DNA from: Clostridia bacterium | GTDB taxonomy: Bacteria > Bacillota > Clostridia > Christensenellales > Aristaeellaceae | Direction of reading: 5' to 3' | NCBI GenBank assembly: GCA_017937655.1 | Contig: JAGBDE010000027.1 | Span: 1-39,597, forward strand | DNA length: 39,597 nucleotides | In this document: in pieces, positions 23,276 to 31,486 of the stretch | How the letters are laid out: the number at the start of each line of letters is the position of its first letter | Position numbering within the stretch: the stretch's first letter is position 1 | Position numbers and translations under genes: made by a program | The notes under the pieces: model-generated | What the model saw: only the letters and a program-made list of their open reading frames with translations | Told to the model about the DNA's origin: nothing | The model's database searches: none

Positions 23276-24043
23276 TTATCTGTTGCGCTTGATCAATTCC
23301 TGGGCCAGCTGGCGGTAGCTTTCCGCGCCCTGGCTGCGGGGATCGTACACATGGATGGGCAGGCCGTGGCTGGGGGCCTCGCCCAGGCGGACGTTGCGGG
23401 GAATGGCCACCGGGAAGACCTTGTCACGGAAGTGCTTCTTGACGGATTCCACCACCTGGATGCTCAGGTTGGTGCGGCCGTCATACATGGTCAGCAGCAC
23501 GCCTTCAATATCCAGGCCGGGGTTGATGGACTTGCGGGCCCGGTTGATGGTATTCATCAGGCTGGTCACGCCTTCCAGGGCGTAGTATTCGCACTGGATG
23601 GGAATCAGCACCCGCTGGCAGGCGGCCAGGGCGTTCAGGGTCAGCAGGCCCAGGGAGGGCGGGCAGTCCACGAAGATGAAGTCGTAGTCATTCTCGATGC
23701 CCTTGAGCACGGTTTTCAGGCGGTATTCCCGCTGCTCCAGATCCACCAGTTCCAGCTCTGCGCCGGCCAGGCGGATGTCCGCAGGCAGCACGCTCAGGCC
23801 TTTGACGGCGGCATTGATGATAGCTGCACCCACAGGAGCACGGCCCATCAGTACCTCGTAAACGGAAGCAGCGCCAGCCCGGAGAGCCAGGCCGCTGGTA
23901 GAGTTGCCCTGGGGATCCAGGTCAATCAGCAGAACCTTTTTGCCAGCCTCCGCCAGCGCGGCGGACAGGTTGATGGCGGTGGTGGTCTTACCCACGCCGC
24001 CCTTCTGGTTGGTTATGGCGATCATTTTACCCATGTTGTTCAC
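23276..24043 (-). CDS. parA: Chromosome partitioning ATPase ParA (Soj)
   Basis: A 255-residue deviant Walker ATPase that works with ParB in chromosome segregation. The deviant Walker A motif KGGVGKTT occurs at about residues 14-21 and is followed by [30 protein letters not shown] is the Walker B region. Two starts are possible: GTG at the complement of 24041-24043, close behind AAAGGA, or ATG three codons later with longer spacing. The gene is followed by parB and preceded by two M15 carboxypeptidase genes on the same strand, so the pair is probably transcribed with cell-wall genes. Confidence 0.95.
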   Translation of the reverse strand: MNNMGKMIAITNQKGGVGKTTTAINLSAALAEAGKKVLLIDLDPQGNSTSGLALRAGAASVYEVLMGRAPVGAAIINAAVKGLSVLPADIRLAGAELELVDLEQREYRLKTVLKGIENDYDFIFVDCPPSLGLLTLNALAACQRVLIPIQCEYYALEGVTSLMNTINRARKSINPGLDIEGVLLTMYDGRTNLSIQVVESVKKHFRDKVFPVAIPRNVRLGEAPSHGLPIHVYDPRSQGAESYRQLAQELIKRNR

Positions 24044-24069
24044 TCATCCTTTGTTCAGTCCCTGGGAGA

Positions 24070-25128
24070 TCAGAAAATCAGGCTGATTTCCGGGTCGCCC
24101 ATTTCGTCGTAAATTTCCAGAATTGTGCTTTCAGGCGGAAGGTTCATGTTCAAATCTTCCATCTTCATTTGCTGCTCAATGTTTCCGCCGCGATTGACAA
24201 AATCCTCAATCGCAGCCTGATACTCCACAGTAAATTCTTCCAGACAGAGGCCATTCTGCATCATGTATTGTGCAGCTTCCAGGCCCACATAACGGAAGTG
24301 CCAGGGCTCATACTTGATGCCGGTTTCCTTCTCCTTTTCCTTGGGGTAACGGAGGATGAAACCGAAGCTGGCGCAGTTTTCCAGCATCCACTGGGCTTCC
24401 GGGGTCTTAGCAAAACCCTCGTTCATGGATTGATCCCGGTAGGTGATATCCAGAATATCCGCACAAAGGCCGGTCTGATGCTCGCTGGCGCCGGGCTGGG
24501 CCACATAGCCGTCGTCCACGCCGCCGTTGCGCTTGAGGCGGTTGTAGTAGGAGGTGGCCTGGGTGCCGTAGGAACGGTAGGCGCTTTCCAGGTACAGGGT
24601 CATGCCGTTTTCAAACTTGGCAGTCTTGAACACCTGGGTGCCGTCGCTTTCGGTGATAGAATAAGTATACTCAGTCACAGCACGAGCTGCATTGAACATT
24701 TCCGTCAGGGCTAGGCCTGCCACTTCCTCCATGTAACGCTTGGTGGAGCTGGTACGCTTGACCTTGCTCATGTTCATCTGCACCTGGGGCTTGTAGCTTT
24801 CATCCAGCAGATTGTCCTTGTTGACCAGCACCAGATAAGGAGACTGCAAGGTGCTCAGACTGACAGGATACGTCCAGCGTACCCGGCCACCAGAGCCGGA
24901 AACTGTCGCATTCTGTGCAGCGGGCTGGGACACTTCCATGGTAATCTCCACAGGATTATAGGCCTCGCCATAGTGCTCGTCCAAAACGGACACGCCATCC
25001 TCCTGCTCATTGGGATCCATGTACTGGGCAAAGTCTCCATTGAGATCATCCAGGTTTTCGGCCAGGGCAAACACGCCGCAGGTCAAAAGCATTACCAGAG
25101 CCATCAGGCCGCAGAGCAGTTTCTTCAT
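24070..25128 (-). CDS. M15B-family D-alanyl-D-alanine carboxypeptidase, exported
   Basis: A 352-residue exported zinc peptidase of the VanY/DacY type that removes the terminal D-alanine of peptidoglycan stem peptides. Residues 1-23 form a signal peptide ending in ALA. Unlike the homologue downstream of parB, the active site is intact: GASEHQTGLCADI with zinc ligands H217 and D224, and YEPWHFRYVG with catalytic E274 and ligand H277. LESAYRSY is the family's substrate loop. A long N-terminal spacer (residues 24-150) and an acidic C-terminal tail are extra. Its ATG overlaps the stop of the preceding M15 gene by four bases, so the two are translated together. Confidence 0.92.
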   Translation of the reverse strand: MKKLLCGLMALVMLLTCGVFALAENLDDLNGDFAQYMDPNEQEDGVSVLDEHYGEAYNPVEITMEVSQPAAQNATVSGSGGRVRWTYPVSLSTLQSPYLVLVNKDNLLDESYKPQVQMNMSKVKRTSSTKRYMEEVAGLALTEMFNAARAVTEYTYSITESDGTQVFKTAKFENGMTLYLESAYRSYGTQATSYYNRLKRNGGVDDGYVAQPGASEHQTGLCADILDITYRDQSMNEGFAKTPEAQWMLENCASFGFILRYPKEKEKETGIKYEPWHFRYVGLEAAQYMMQNGLCLEEFTVEYQAAIEDFVNRGGNIEQQMKMEDLNMNLPPESTILEIYDEMGDPEISLIF

Positions 25129-25814
25129 GGGAGCACCTCGTTTGATGTAAGATGAATCAGATAATCGTAAAGCTCCAGTTTGTATTGGGACATAAAGGTT
25201 TCCAGGGGCTGGCCCGTCTCGTGGATGGCTTCGGCAAAGGGCTGGCCCACGTAGCGGATGTGCCAGGGCTCGTAATCGTAGCCGGTCACGTCCTCATAGC
25301 CTTCCAGATAGCGGACGATGAACCCGTACCGATGGGCGTTCTGGTAGACCCATTGGCCTTCCTTGGTTTTGGCAAACCGCTCGGACAGGCTTTGATCGGT
25401 GCGGGTGCCCAGATCCATGGCCAAAGCCAGCTGATGCTCGCTGGTGCCTGGCCGGGCTACCAGCTTGTCTGCCGCTTTTTCGCTACCGGTGTTGCGCACC
25501 TTCCGGGCGTAGATGGTCTTCTGGGTGGAATAGCTGCGGTAGCCGCTGACGGTATACAGGCGGATGTCGTCTTCCTCCGCCCCGGCGAAAAGGGCTTCCA
25601 GAGCGGTGGCGGCATCGTCCCTCATTTTCTGGGAAACGCCGGTGGTTTCCGTGGTGCGGATGGGTTCTGGAATATACCGCTCGCTGACGGAATGCTGCCG
25701 GTTGATCAAAAACAATGTGCCGTTGATATCTTTGTCAGGCATGGCGGTATGCATGCTGCCGTTCAGAAGGGTGGAGGCAGCCAAAAGGATGGAAAAAAAC
25801 CGTTCCAAAAGCAT
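25125..25814 (-). CDS. M15B-family D-alanyl-D-alanine carboxypeptidase
   Basis: A 229-residue zinc peptidase of the same family. The N-terminus MLLERFFSILLAASTLL is a short hydrophobic signal or anchor. The catalytic site is intact: GTSEHQLALAMDL with H127 and D134, and YEPWHIRYVG with E182 and H185; VSGYRSYSTQ is the substrate loop. I chose ATG at the complement of 25812-25814 because AAGAGGTGAG precedes it; an in-frame ATG eleven codons upstream is closer to the -10 box. It has its own promoter and overlaps the next M15 gene by ATGA. It leads the M15-M15-ParA-ParB-pseudoM15-RecQ series. Confidence 0.9.
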   Translation of the reverse strand: MLLERFFSILLAASTLLNGSMHTAMPDKDINGTLFLINRQHSVSERYIPEPIRTTETTGVSQKMRDDAATALEALFAGAEEDDIRLYTVSGYRSYSTQKTIYARKVRNTGSEKAADKLVARPGTSEHQLALAMDLGTRTDQSLSERFAKTKEGQWVYQNAHRYGFIVRYLEGYEDVTGYDYEPWHIRYVGQPFAEAIHETGQPLETFMSQYKLELYDYLIHLTSNEVLP

Positions 25815-25837
25815 ACGTACCCTCACCTCTTCTTGAT

Positions 25838-25866
25838 ATTTTATCAAAGATGTAATAATTTCGCAA
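25838..25866 (-). promoter_or_regulatory. Promoter upstream of the M15-parAB-recQ gene series
   Basis: TTGCGA (complement of 25861-25866), 17-base spacer, TAAAAT (complement of 25838-25843), just after the end of hflX. Confidence 0.65.
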
Positions 25867-25869
25867 CTA

Positions 25870-27639
25870 TTATATTTCTTCCTGGATCAGCCTTGCTCCT
25901 TCTTTGCAGGCATACTGGATCTGTTCTTTTTCTGCACGCCAGCGAAGGATCACGCCCTCGTTCACATGCTCCTGGGAAAGCACGCTGCCCAGCTTGCGCA
26001 GCCGGTCGGTGAGGGCGTATTTGGCAAAGGGAATCAGCAGGCTGACTTCCTCGGTGCCTGCGTCCAGCTCTTCCTCAATGCGCTGAAGCAAGTTGTCCAG
26101 GCCGTCGCCCCGGACGGCGCTGATGGGCACGGCCCCGGGCAAAGTGTCCACACCGGGGGCCAGAAGGTCGCATTTGTTCAGCGCGTCGATGCGGGGCGCG
26201 TCGGTGGCGCCCAGGCTGTCCAGCACCTCCTCCACGGTGCGGTGGCGGGAGTGAAGCTCCGGGTCGGCGCCGTCGCTGACCAATACCAGCACGTCGGCCA
26301 GGCGGGCTTCCTCCAGGGTGGCATGGAAGGCCTGCACCACCTCGTGAGGCAGCTTGCGGATGAAGCCGACGGTGTCCACCAGCAGCACTTTGGTGCCGTG
26401 GGGCAGGGACACGGGCCGGCTGACGCTGTCCAAAGTGGCAAACAGCTGGTCCATCACGTACACTTCCGAACCGGTCAGCCGGTTGAACAGGGTGGATTTG
26501 CCTGCGTTGGTGTAGCCCACCAGGGCCACCACGGGGATGCCGCCCTTTTCACGGCTCTGGCGGCGCAGGCTGCGCTGCTTTTCCAGCTGTTCCAGCTCCC
26601 GGCGCAGGTCGGTCAGGCGATCCCGGATGCGGCGGCGGCTGACTTCCAGCTTGCTTTCGCCGGGGCCACGGGTGCCGATGCCGCCGGCCAGACGGCTCAA
26701 AATCAGGCCCTGGCCCAGAAGCCGCTGGCTGCGGTATTGCAGCTGGGCCATTTCCACCTGCAGCTTGCCTTCCCGGGTCTTGGCCCGGCCCGCGAAGATG
26801 TCCAGAATCAGCGCGGTGCGGTCGATGACCTTCACCCGCAGCACTTCCTCCAGGTTTTTCTGCATCATGCCGGACAGCACTTCGTCGAAGATGACCAGGT
26901 CGGCGTTGGCGGCCTGCACCCGGAGGGCCAGTTCCTCCGCCTTGCCCCGGCCAATGCAGAAGGCAGAATCCGGCGCGGAACGCTTCTGCAACACGCGCAG
27001 CACGCACTCGGCGCCGGCGGTTTTGGCCAGCTCCTCCAGCTCGTCCAGGGAGGTCTCGCTCTCGATGCCCACCAGCACGGCCTTTTCCGGGCCCTGCTCC
27101 AGATCCGGCTCCTTGGCCTCGTAGGCCTGGTCCGCCAAAGCGATGCGCTCCATCCAGTCCTGCTGGGGCAGCTTGCGGGCGTTCAGCACCTCGGTCTGGA
27201 CGTAGCCCGCGGCGCTGGCGGTGTCCAAAAAGGCGCACTGGGTGCTGGTGGCACGGCCGTCCGGGCTCACGCCCACAGCGCACATGGCGTCAAAGCGCAT
27301 GGAAAGCAGCGCGCTCAGATCCACGTCGCTGAGCTGGCCCGTGCCCGAGGGATGGGTGTGGATGCAGCGGATCATGCTCAGCCGCTTTTGGCTGCGGCGC
27401 AGGCGCAGGTCCGGCAGGTCAATGGAATCGTTCCGGCCGATGAACACGTCCGCCACCTCGCCGTAGCGGGTGATGTACAGGGCGATCTCCCGGTTCATGG
27501 CCGCGGAGTGGCGGCACAGCAGCTCCAGCAGCTCAGGCGCCACAAAGCAATCCGGCTCCAACTGAGCCTCATAGCAAAGTTTCAGTTCATCCAACACGCT
27601 TTTGCGGATGCCCTCGATATTTCCGTGTACTTCCGGCAT
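25870..27639 (-). CDS. hflX: GTPase HflX with N-terminal JAMM-like domain
   Basis: A 589-residue ribosome-associated GTPase that splits stalled 70S ribosomes under stress. The HflX domain begins around residue 185 (KAVLVGIE). The glycine-rich HflX motif GQGLILSRLAGGIGTRGPGE, the G1 loop GYTNAGKSTLFNRL, G3 DTVGFI and G4 NKCD are all present. The N-terminal extension is unusual: E51, H94-T-H96, S104 and D107 in HTHPSGTGQLSDVD fit the JAMM/MPN metal signature (E, HxHPx6SxxD) also used by RadC and deubiquitinase-type proteins. Ordinary HflX proteins of about 430 residues lack this domain. The gene follows a cysteine desulfurase by 21 bases, suggesting co-transcription. Confidence 0.95.
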   Translation of the reverse strand: MPEVHGNIEGIRKSVLDELKLCYEAQLEPDCFVAPELLELLCRHSAAMNREIALYITRYGEVADVFIGRNDSIDLPDLRLRRSQKRLSMIRCIHTHPSGTGQLSDVDLSALLSMRFDAMCAVGVSPDGRATSTQCAFLDTASAAGYVQTEVLNARKLPQQDWMERIALADQAYEAKEPDLEQGPEKAVLVGIESETSLDELEELAKTAGAECVLRVLQKRSAPDSAFCIGRGKAEELALRVQAANADLVIFDEVLSGMMQKNLEEVLRVKVIDRTALILDIFAGRAKTREGKLQVEMAQLQYRSQRLLGQGLILSRLAGGIGTRGPGESKLEVSRRRIRDRLTDLRRELEQLEKQRSLRRQSREKGGIPVVALVGYTNAGKSTLFNRLTGSEVYVMDQLFATLDSVSRPVSLPHGTKVLLVDTVGFIRKLPHEVVQAFHATLEEARLADVLVLVSDGADPELHSRHRTVEEVLDSLGATDAPRIDALNKCDLLAPGVDTLPGAVPISAVRGDGLDNLLQRIEEELDAGTEEVSLLIPFAKYALTDRLRKLGSVLSQEHVNEGVILRWRAEKEQIQYACKEGARLIQEEI

Positions 27640-27660
27640 AAATACTCCTTTCGGCAGCGC

Positions 27661-28809
27661 TTACGAGCGCAGTTCCTGTAATTCCCGGACGATGGCAGGC
27701 AAAATCTCTACCACCCGGGCGATATCTTCTTCCGTGTTTTCTCGGCCCAGGCTGAGCCGGAGGCTGCCCCGAGCTTCGTCCTCACTCAGGCCCATGGCGG
27801 TCAGCACATGGCTCACTTCCATGCTGCCGCTGGAACAGGCCGACCCTGCCGACGCGGCGATCCCCGCCAGATCCAGGCGCATCAGCAGGCTTTCGCCCTC
27901 CACCAAAGGGAAGCGCAGGTTCAGGTTGCCGGGCAGGCGATGTTCCGGGTGGCCGTTCATTTGGCAATCCGGGAAGGCGGCGGCGAGGCCGTCCAGCAGC
28001 ATCGTGCGAAGGCGGGTCAGCCGGGCGGCTTCCTCCGGCCGTTCCTTTTCCGCCAATTCCAGCGCCGCGCCCATGCCCACGATGCCGGGCAGGTTTTCCG
28101 TCCCGGCCCGAAGGCCCTTCTCCTGCTCGCCGCCGAAAATCAGCGGATCCATGCGCACGCCCCGGCGCACATACAGCGCGCCTACGCCCTTGGGGCCGTA
28201 GAACTTGTGGCCGGACAGGCTGAGCAGGTCGGCGTTCCAGTCGTTAACATCCACCGGAATGGAGCCCACTGCCTGCACCGCATCGGTGTGGAACAAAACG
28301 CCGCTTTCATGGGCAATCCGGCCGATTTCGCCAACCGGCTGCAAGGTGCCCACCTCGTTGTTGGCGGCCATGACGGAGATCAGTCCGGTGTCCGGGCGGA
28401 TGGCCTGCCGGACATTTTCCGGGCTGACCCTGCCAAATGCATCCACCGGCAGATAGGTGACCTGCCAGCCCAGCTTTTCCATCTTTTCGCAGGTACGCAG
28501 CAGCGCCGGATGCTCCACCCGGCTGGTGATCAAATGCCGCTTTCCCTGTTCCCACAAGGGCTGCGCCGCCCCCCGGATGGCCCAGTTATCGCTCTCGCTG
28601 CCCCCGGCGGTGAAATACACCTCCCGGGCTTCCGCGCCGATGGCCGCCGCCACCTGCTGCCGGGCCTTCTCCACCGCCCGCCGGGCTTTACGGCCCTCGG
28701 TGTGGATGGAGCTGGCGTTTCCGTATACCTCGGCAAAATACGGCAGCATGGCTTCCAGCGCCTCCCGCCGGGTGGGCGTGGTGGCGGCGTGATCCAGGTA
28801 AATCCTCAT
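27661..28809 (-). CDS. Cysteine desulfurase (NifS/IscS family)
   Basis: A 382-residue PLP enzyme that takes sulfur from cysteine for Fe-S clusters or tRNA thiolation. ATG at the complement of 28807-28809 begins MRIYLDHAATTPTR, the family N-terminus; the frame is open upstream but without a better start. Motifs: AGGSESDNWAI, HTDAVQAVGSI, SGHKFYGPKG with the PLP lysine, and GSACSSGS with the catalytic cysteine near residue 320. No nifU/iscU scaffold gene is adjacent. The protein falls in the NifS-like group common in Clostridia. hflX follows 21 bases downstream. Confidence 0.95.
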   Translation of the reverse strand: MRIYLDHAATTPTRREALEAMLPYFAEVYGNASSIHTEGRKARRAVEKARQQVAAAIGAEAREVYFTAGGSESDNWAIRGAAQPLWEQGKRHLITSRVEHPALLRTCEKMEKLGWQVTYLPVDAFGRVSPENVRQAIRPDTGLISVMAANNEVGTLQPVGEIGRIAHESGVLFHTDAVQAVGSIPVDVNDWNADLLSLSGHKFYGPKGVGALYVRRGVRMDPLIFGGEQEKGLRAGTENLPGIVGMGAALELAEKERPEEAARLTRLRTMLLDGLAAAFPDCQMNGHPEHRLPGNLNLRFPLVEGESLLMRLDLAGIAASAGSACSSGSMEVSHVLTAMGLSEDEARGSLRLSLGRENTEEDIARVVEILPAIVRELQELRS

Positions 28810-28872
28810 CAAAATCAGCCCTTTCTGCCGCAGCGGGACTCGTTTCCCGCGTGCCATACAAATCCATCTTCC

Positions 28873-28881
28873 ATTATAGCA
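28873..28881 (-). promoter_or_regulatory. Extended -10 promoter of the cysteine desulfurase gene
   Basis: TGCTATAAT on the complement of 28873-28881, divergent from the promoter at 28908-28936; the -35 region is weak. Confidence 0.65.
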
Positions 28882-28907
28882 TACTTTGCCGCCCAAAACC
28901 TGCTTCG

Positions 28908-28936
28908 TTGACAGTTTTCTTGCCCAATGCTATACT
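28908..28936 (+). promoter_or_regulatory. Promoter of the exported-protein pair
   Basis: Perfect TTGACA at 28908-28913, 17-base spacer ending TGC, TATACT at 28931-28936. Confidence 0.9.
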
Positions 28937-28993
28937 TTTACATATTGTTCGTCTCTTTTCCGCTCCTATTCCCACCAAAAAGGAGGGCTTTCC

Positions 28994-29647
28994 ATGAAAA
29001 AAACCATCTTTCTGCTGCTTCTTCTGGCCTTGACTTTGGCCTGCGCCACCGCCAGCGCCTCTATCGACATCGTGGGCAAGGAAGTGGTCTATTCCTATAG
29101 CTTTGACGGCAGCTACCCCGGGGTGTATTTCTTCGCCGACGTGGTCAATAATGGCGTGGCAGACGTCAGCCTTTCCAGCGATTCCAGCTTCACCATCCAC
29201 GACGAGGACGGACAGGTGTTGGACGAGGAATACATTCGCATGGTACCCGTCACCCTTGCCCCCGGCGAGAGCGGCGTGGTCTTTGCCAAGCTCATGTCTA
29301 GCCTGCCCAATTCCAGCTATATCAAGAGCTACCAGTACAGCCTGGAAGCCAGCTATCCCTGGGATTACACCCCCCTCCCCGCCACCCATATGAAAGACAG
29401 CAACGACGTCTACGTCCGCCTGACCAATGACGGTCCGGACACCCTCTGGGATGCTTACGCCTTCCTCATCGCCCGAGACGAAAAGGGCAGCCCGGTGTAC
29501 GTGGATGTGACCATCGCTTACCGGGTGGGCATCCCCGCCGGCGAGGCGCTGGAGTATCCCATGTTCCTCACCCATGACCTGGAACGCTTCCTGACCGACA
29601 ACGGTCTGGCCCCTGTGGATTTCACCGTGGGCGGATACATCTACTGA
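28994..29647 (+). CDS. Exported hypothetical protein, first of a tandem pair
   Basis: A 217-residue secreted beta-rich protein. ATG 28994 follows AAAAAGGAGGGCTTTCC. Residues 1-23 are a signal peptide ending ASA. The mature protein seems to contain two immunoglobulin-like beta domains. The first has VVNNGVADVSLSSDSSFTI and the VTLAPGESGVVFAKL strand; the second has DVYVRLTNDGPDTLWDAYAF and a VGIPAGEALEYPM strand. These features recall FxLYD/DUF-type domains found in clostridial surface proteins, but I cannot name a family. It shares layout with the next gene, which begins 15 bases later, indicating a tandem duplication and co-transcription. Confidence 0.8.
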   Translation: MKKTIFLLLLLALTLACATASASIDIVGKEVVYSYSFDGSYPGVYFFADVVNNGVADVSLSSDSSFTIHDEDGQVLDEEYIRMVPVTLAPGESGVVFAKLMSSLPNSSYIKSYQYSLEASYPWDYTPLPATHMKDSNDVYVRLTNDGPDTLWDAYAFLIARDEKGSPVYVDVTIAYRVGIPAGEALEYPMFLTHDLERFLTDNGLAPVDFTVGGYIY

Positions 29648-29662
29648 TGCGGAGGTGACGAT

Positions 29663-30373
29663 ATGAAAACCAAATTTCTTGTTTTCCTGCTGGCTGCTTT
29701 GCTTCTGATCCTCCCCCTGGGCGCGCTGGGAGAAAACGAAGTGCGGTATGAGATTGTCCCTTCCAGCATGATCGTCTTCCCGGCGGATGAAGGCAACGTT
29801 GTGTACATCACCGGCAGCCTCCAGAACACCTCGGACAAGCCCCTTTTTGTGGGCTACGGTTCCTGCGACATGTTTGACAAGGCCGGAAACCTCCTGTGCA
29901 CCACCAGCACGCGGTGCATCCCCATGCTGGTGGAGCCCGGCCAGGTGGGCGTATTCCGTGCCGATGTTCCCTCCCTCATGTTCTCCGACCCGGAGGCCGA
30001 GGTGGCGGACTTTGCCTTCCGCTTCGAGCCCTCCATCGACGAAGGCCCGGGCTACACCCTGCTCAGCCCCGACGTATCCATGGATACCTCTGTCCGGGAA
30101 TACGACGATTGCCCCATCACCCTGACCATCCACAACACCACCGGCAGGGCCATAGAGGGGTTTGACGTGTGCGTCAGCCTGTGGGTTTCCGCCCCTTTGA
30201 GTCCCGGCGGCGAACAGCTCATCTTCATGCCGGAAAGCACGCTTTTCTACAACCGGATTCCCGCAGGCGGCACGGTGGATGTGAAGCTCTACATACCCTA
30301 CTCTGTTATGGAAGCGCTGGAAATCGGATGGCCGGAATACGCCATCTACGGCCTGGTTGCCATTCCGGACTGA
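29663..30373 (+). CDS. Exported hypothetical protein, second of a tandem pair
   Basis: A 236-residue secreted protein with a signal peptide (residues 1-23, ending ALG) and two beta-rich domains parallel to those of the upstream gene. GSLQNTSDKPLFVGYGS and MLVEPGQVGVFRADV form the first; ITLTIHNTTGRAIEGFDVCVSLW and NRIPAGGTVDVKLYI form the second. The PG-x-x-GVF and IPAG positions align with its neighbour, so the two are diverged paralogues. The ribosome binding site is GGAGGTGACGAT before ATG 29663. The HD-domain gene starts 17 bases after its stop, so all three are probably one transcript. Function unknown; likely cell-surface binding. Confidence 0.8.
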   Translation: MKTKFLVFLLAALLLILPLGALGENEVRYEIVPSSMIVFPADEGNVVYITGSLQNTSDKPLFVGYGSCDMFDKAGNLLCTTSTRCIPMLVEPGQVGVFRADVPSLMFSDPEAEVADFAFRFEPSIDEGPGYTLLSPDVSMDTSVREYDDCPITLTIHNTTGRAIEGFDVCVSLWVSAPLSPGGEQLIFMPESTLFYNRIPAGGTVDVKLYIPYSVMEALEIGWPEYAIYGLVAIPD

Positions 30374-30390
30374 GCAAAAAGGAGATCGTT

Positions 30391-30951
30391 ATGGACGTAC
30401 TGAAACTGCTGGAAACCCTGCACACCGCGGAAAAGCTGAAGGACACCACCCGCCACGCCTATACCTCCGGCGGCCGCCACGAAAGCGTGGCCGAGCACAG
30501 CTGGCGCATCACCCTGATGGCGTATTTCCTCCGGGATGAATTCCCCGAGGCCGACATGGACAAGGTCATCCGCATGTGTCTGATCCACGACCTGGGCGAA
30601 TGCTTCACCGGCGATATTCCCACCTTCCTCAAGACGGCCGCCCACGAGGCCACGGAGGAAAAGCTGCTATCGGGCTGGGTATCCTCCCTGCCGGAACCCT
30701 ACCGCAGCGAAATGGCCGATCTCTATCGGGAGATGGACGCCCGGGAGACCCTGGAAGCCAAGATCTACAAGGCTCTGGACAATCTGGAGGCGGTCATCCA
30801 GCACAACGAGTCCCCCCTGGACACCTGGTCAGACAACGAGTACACCCTGAACCTGACCTACGGCGACGACAAAGTGGCCTTCTCCCCCTACTTGACCGCC
30901 CTGCGCAGGCAGCTGCGGCTGGACAGCGAGGACAAGATCCGCAAGGGATAA
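30391..30951 (+). CDS. HD-domain phosphohydrolase (YfbR/HDDC2-like)
   Basis: A 186-residue HD-superfamily enzyme resembling 5'-deoxynucleotidase YfbR and human HDDC2. ATG 30391 follows AAAAAGGAGATCGTT. The metal site is clear: HESVAEHSWRITLMAY (H-x-x-x-x-x-H spacing of this subgroup), MCLIHDLGECFTGDIP (the HD pair and following E), and AKIYKALDNLEAVIQH with the late aspartate. Related enzymes remove phosphate from deoxynucleoside monophosphates. It is the last gene of a plus-strand group with two exported proteins, with which it shares no obvious function. A strong terminator follows. Confidence 0.9.
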   Translation: MDVLKLLETLHTAEKLKDTTRHAYTSGGRHESVAEHSWRITLMAYFLRDEFPEADMDKVIRMCLIHDLGECFTGDIPTFLKTAAHEATEEKLLSGWVSSLPEPYRSEMADLYREMDARETLEAKIYKALDNLEAVIQHNESPLDTWSDNEYTLNLTYGDDKVAFSPYLTALRRQLRLDSEDKIRKG

Positions 30952-30966
30952 CCTTTCCTCTGCATA

Positions 30967-31006
30967 CAAAAAAGGCGATTGATTCACATCAATCGTCTTT
31001 TCTTTT
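30967..31006. terminator. Bidirectional terminator
   Basis: A 12-bp stem (30971-30982 with 30989-31000, one G-U pair) and a 6-base loop. TTTTCTTTT follows on the plus strand and a T-run (complement of 30967-30973) on the minus strand. On the minus side the stem encodes the last two residues and stop codon of the small secreted ORF. Confidence 0.9.
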
Positions 31007-31156
31007 CGCACAAGTGAAACCATCGGGACATTGGCTCTCCGCAGATCCCCTCATCCGGCAGGGTGCGGCAAAGCTGCTTTCGGCCTGCGCGAAGTTCACC
31101 ATAAGCATCAAAGCCAGCACAATCAGCGCCATGCGTTTCATCCGCCTGTTCAGCAT
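30989..31156 (-). CDS. Candidate small secreted peptide with two cysteines after the signal
   Basis: A 55-residue reading frame. The start ATG (complement of 31154-31156) follows GGAGGGCGTGCACCCC. The first 25 residues, MLNRRMKRMALIVLALMLMVNFAQA, have been read as a basic segment plus hydrophobic core with an AQA cleavage site, a convincing signal peptide in the pattern MKRM-LIVLALMLM. The mature part of about 30 residues starts ESSFAAPCRM and contains CPDGFTCAKRK, giving three cysteines in total. Its stop lies inside the transcription terminator, which supports it as a real last gene of the LTA-synthase/DUF3795 operon. It starts 26 bases after the DUF3795 stop. I do not recognise the family; a chance frame cannot be ruled out. 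Confidence 0.5.
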   Translation of the reverse strand: MLNRRMKRMALIVLALMLMVNFAQAESSFAAPCRMRGSAESQCPDGFTCAKRKDD

Positions 31157-31182
31157 GGGGTGCACGCCCTCCAAGCAAATCA

Positions 31183-31476
31183 TCATGCCGGATTCTGTCT
31201 GCGGTACTCTGCCGCCAGCTCTGCCAGTTCCTCCGCCAGGTTCTGCTTCCAGGTCACTTTCTCAAGCAGCCAGCCGCAGGGGAAATCCGGGCACAGGCCG
31301 CAGAAAAGCAAGCCCTTCTCCCGGGTGCAACGGTGGATGGGGCATCCGCCGCTGCCGGCCCATTCCTCGCAATGGCCGTCCGACTCCCGGCAGCCCATGC
31401 ATTGGCCGGCGGCCTTCTTCCCGCAGCCGGTGCAGCACTCACCGCAGGCGGTGATGGCGGAAAAGTCTACGTTCAT
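31183..31476 (-). CDS. DUF3795 cysteine-rich protein
   Basis: A 97-residue protein with twelve cysteines, of the DUF3795 type. ATG (complement of 31474-31476) follows GAGGGAACAATT. The pattern ITACGECCTGCGKK, then QCMGCRES, then HCEEW, then CPIHRCTREKG and LFCGLCPDFPCGWL matches that family, whose members are thought to bind metal or Fe-S clusters; function is unknown. It begins 10 bases after the LTA-synthase-like stop and is probably co-transcribed with it. Confidence 0.85.
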   Translation of the reverse strand: MNVDFSAITACGECCTGCGKKAAGQCMGCRESDGHCEEWAGSGGCPIHRCTREKGLLFCGLCPDFPCGWLLEKVTWKQNLAEELAELAAEYRRQNPA

Positions 31477-31486
31477 AATTGTTCCC

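Noticed and set aside
22399..24043. A parS site near parAB
   Set aside because: I looked for the TGTTTCACGTGAAACA-type palindrome in and around the genes and saw none; a computed scan with mismatches would be needed to settle it.
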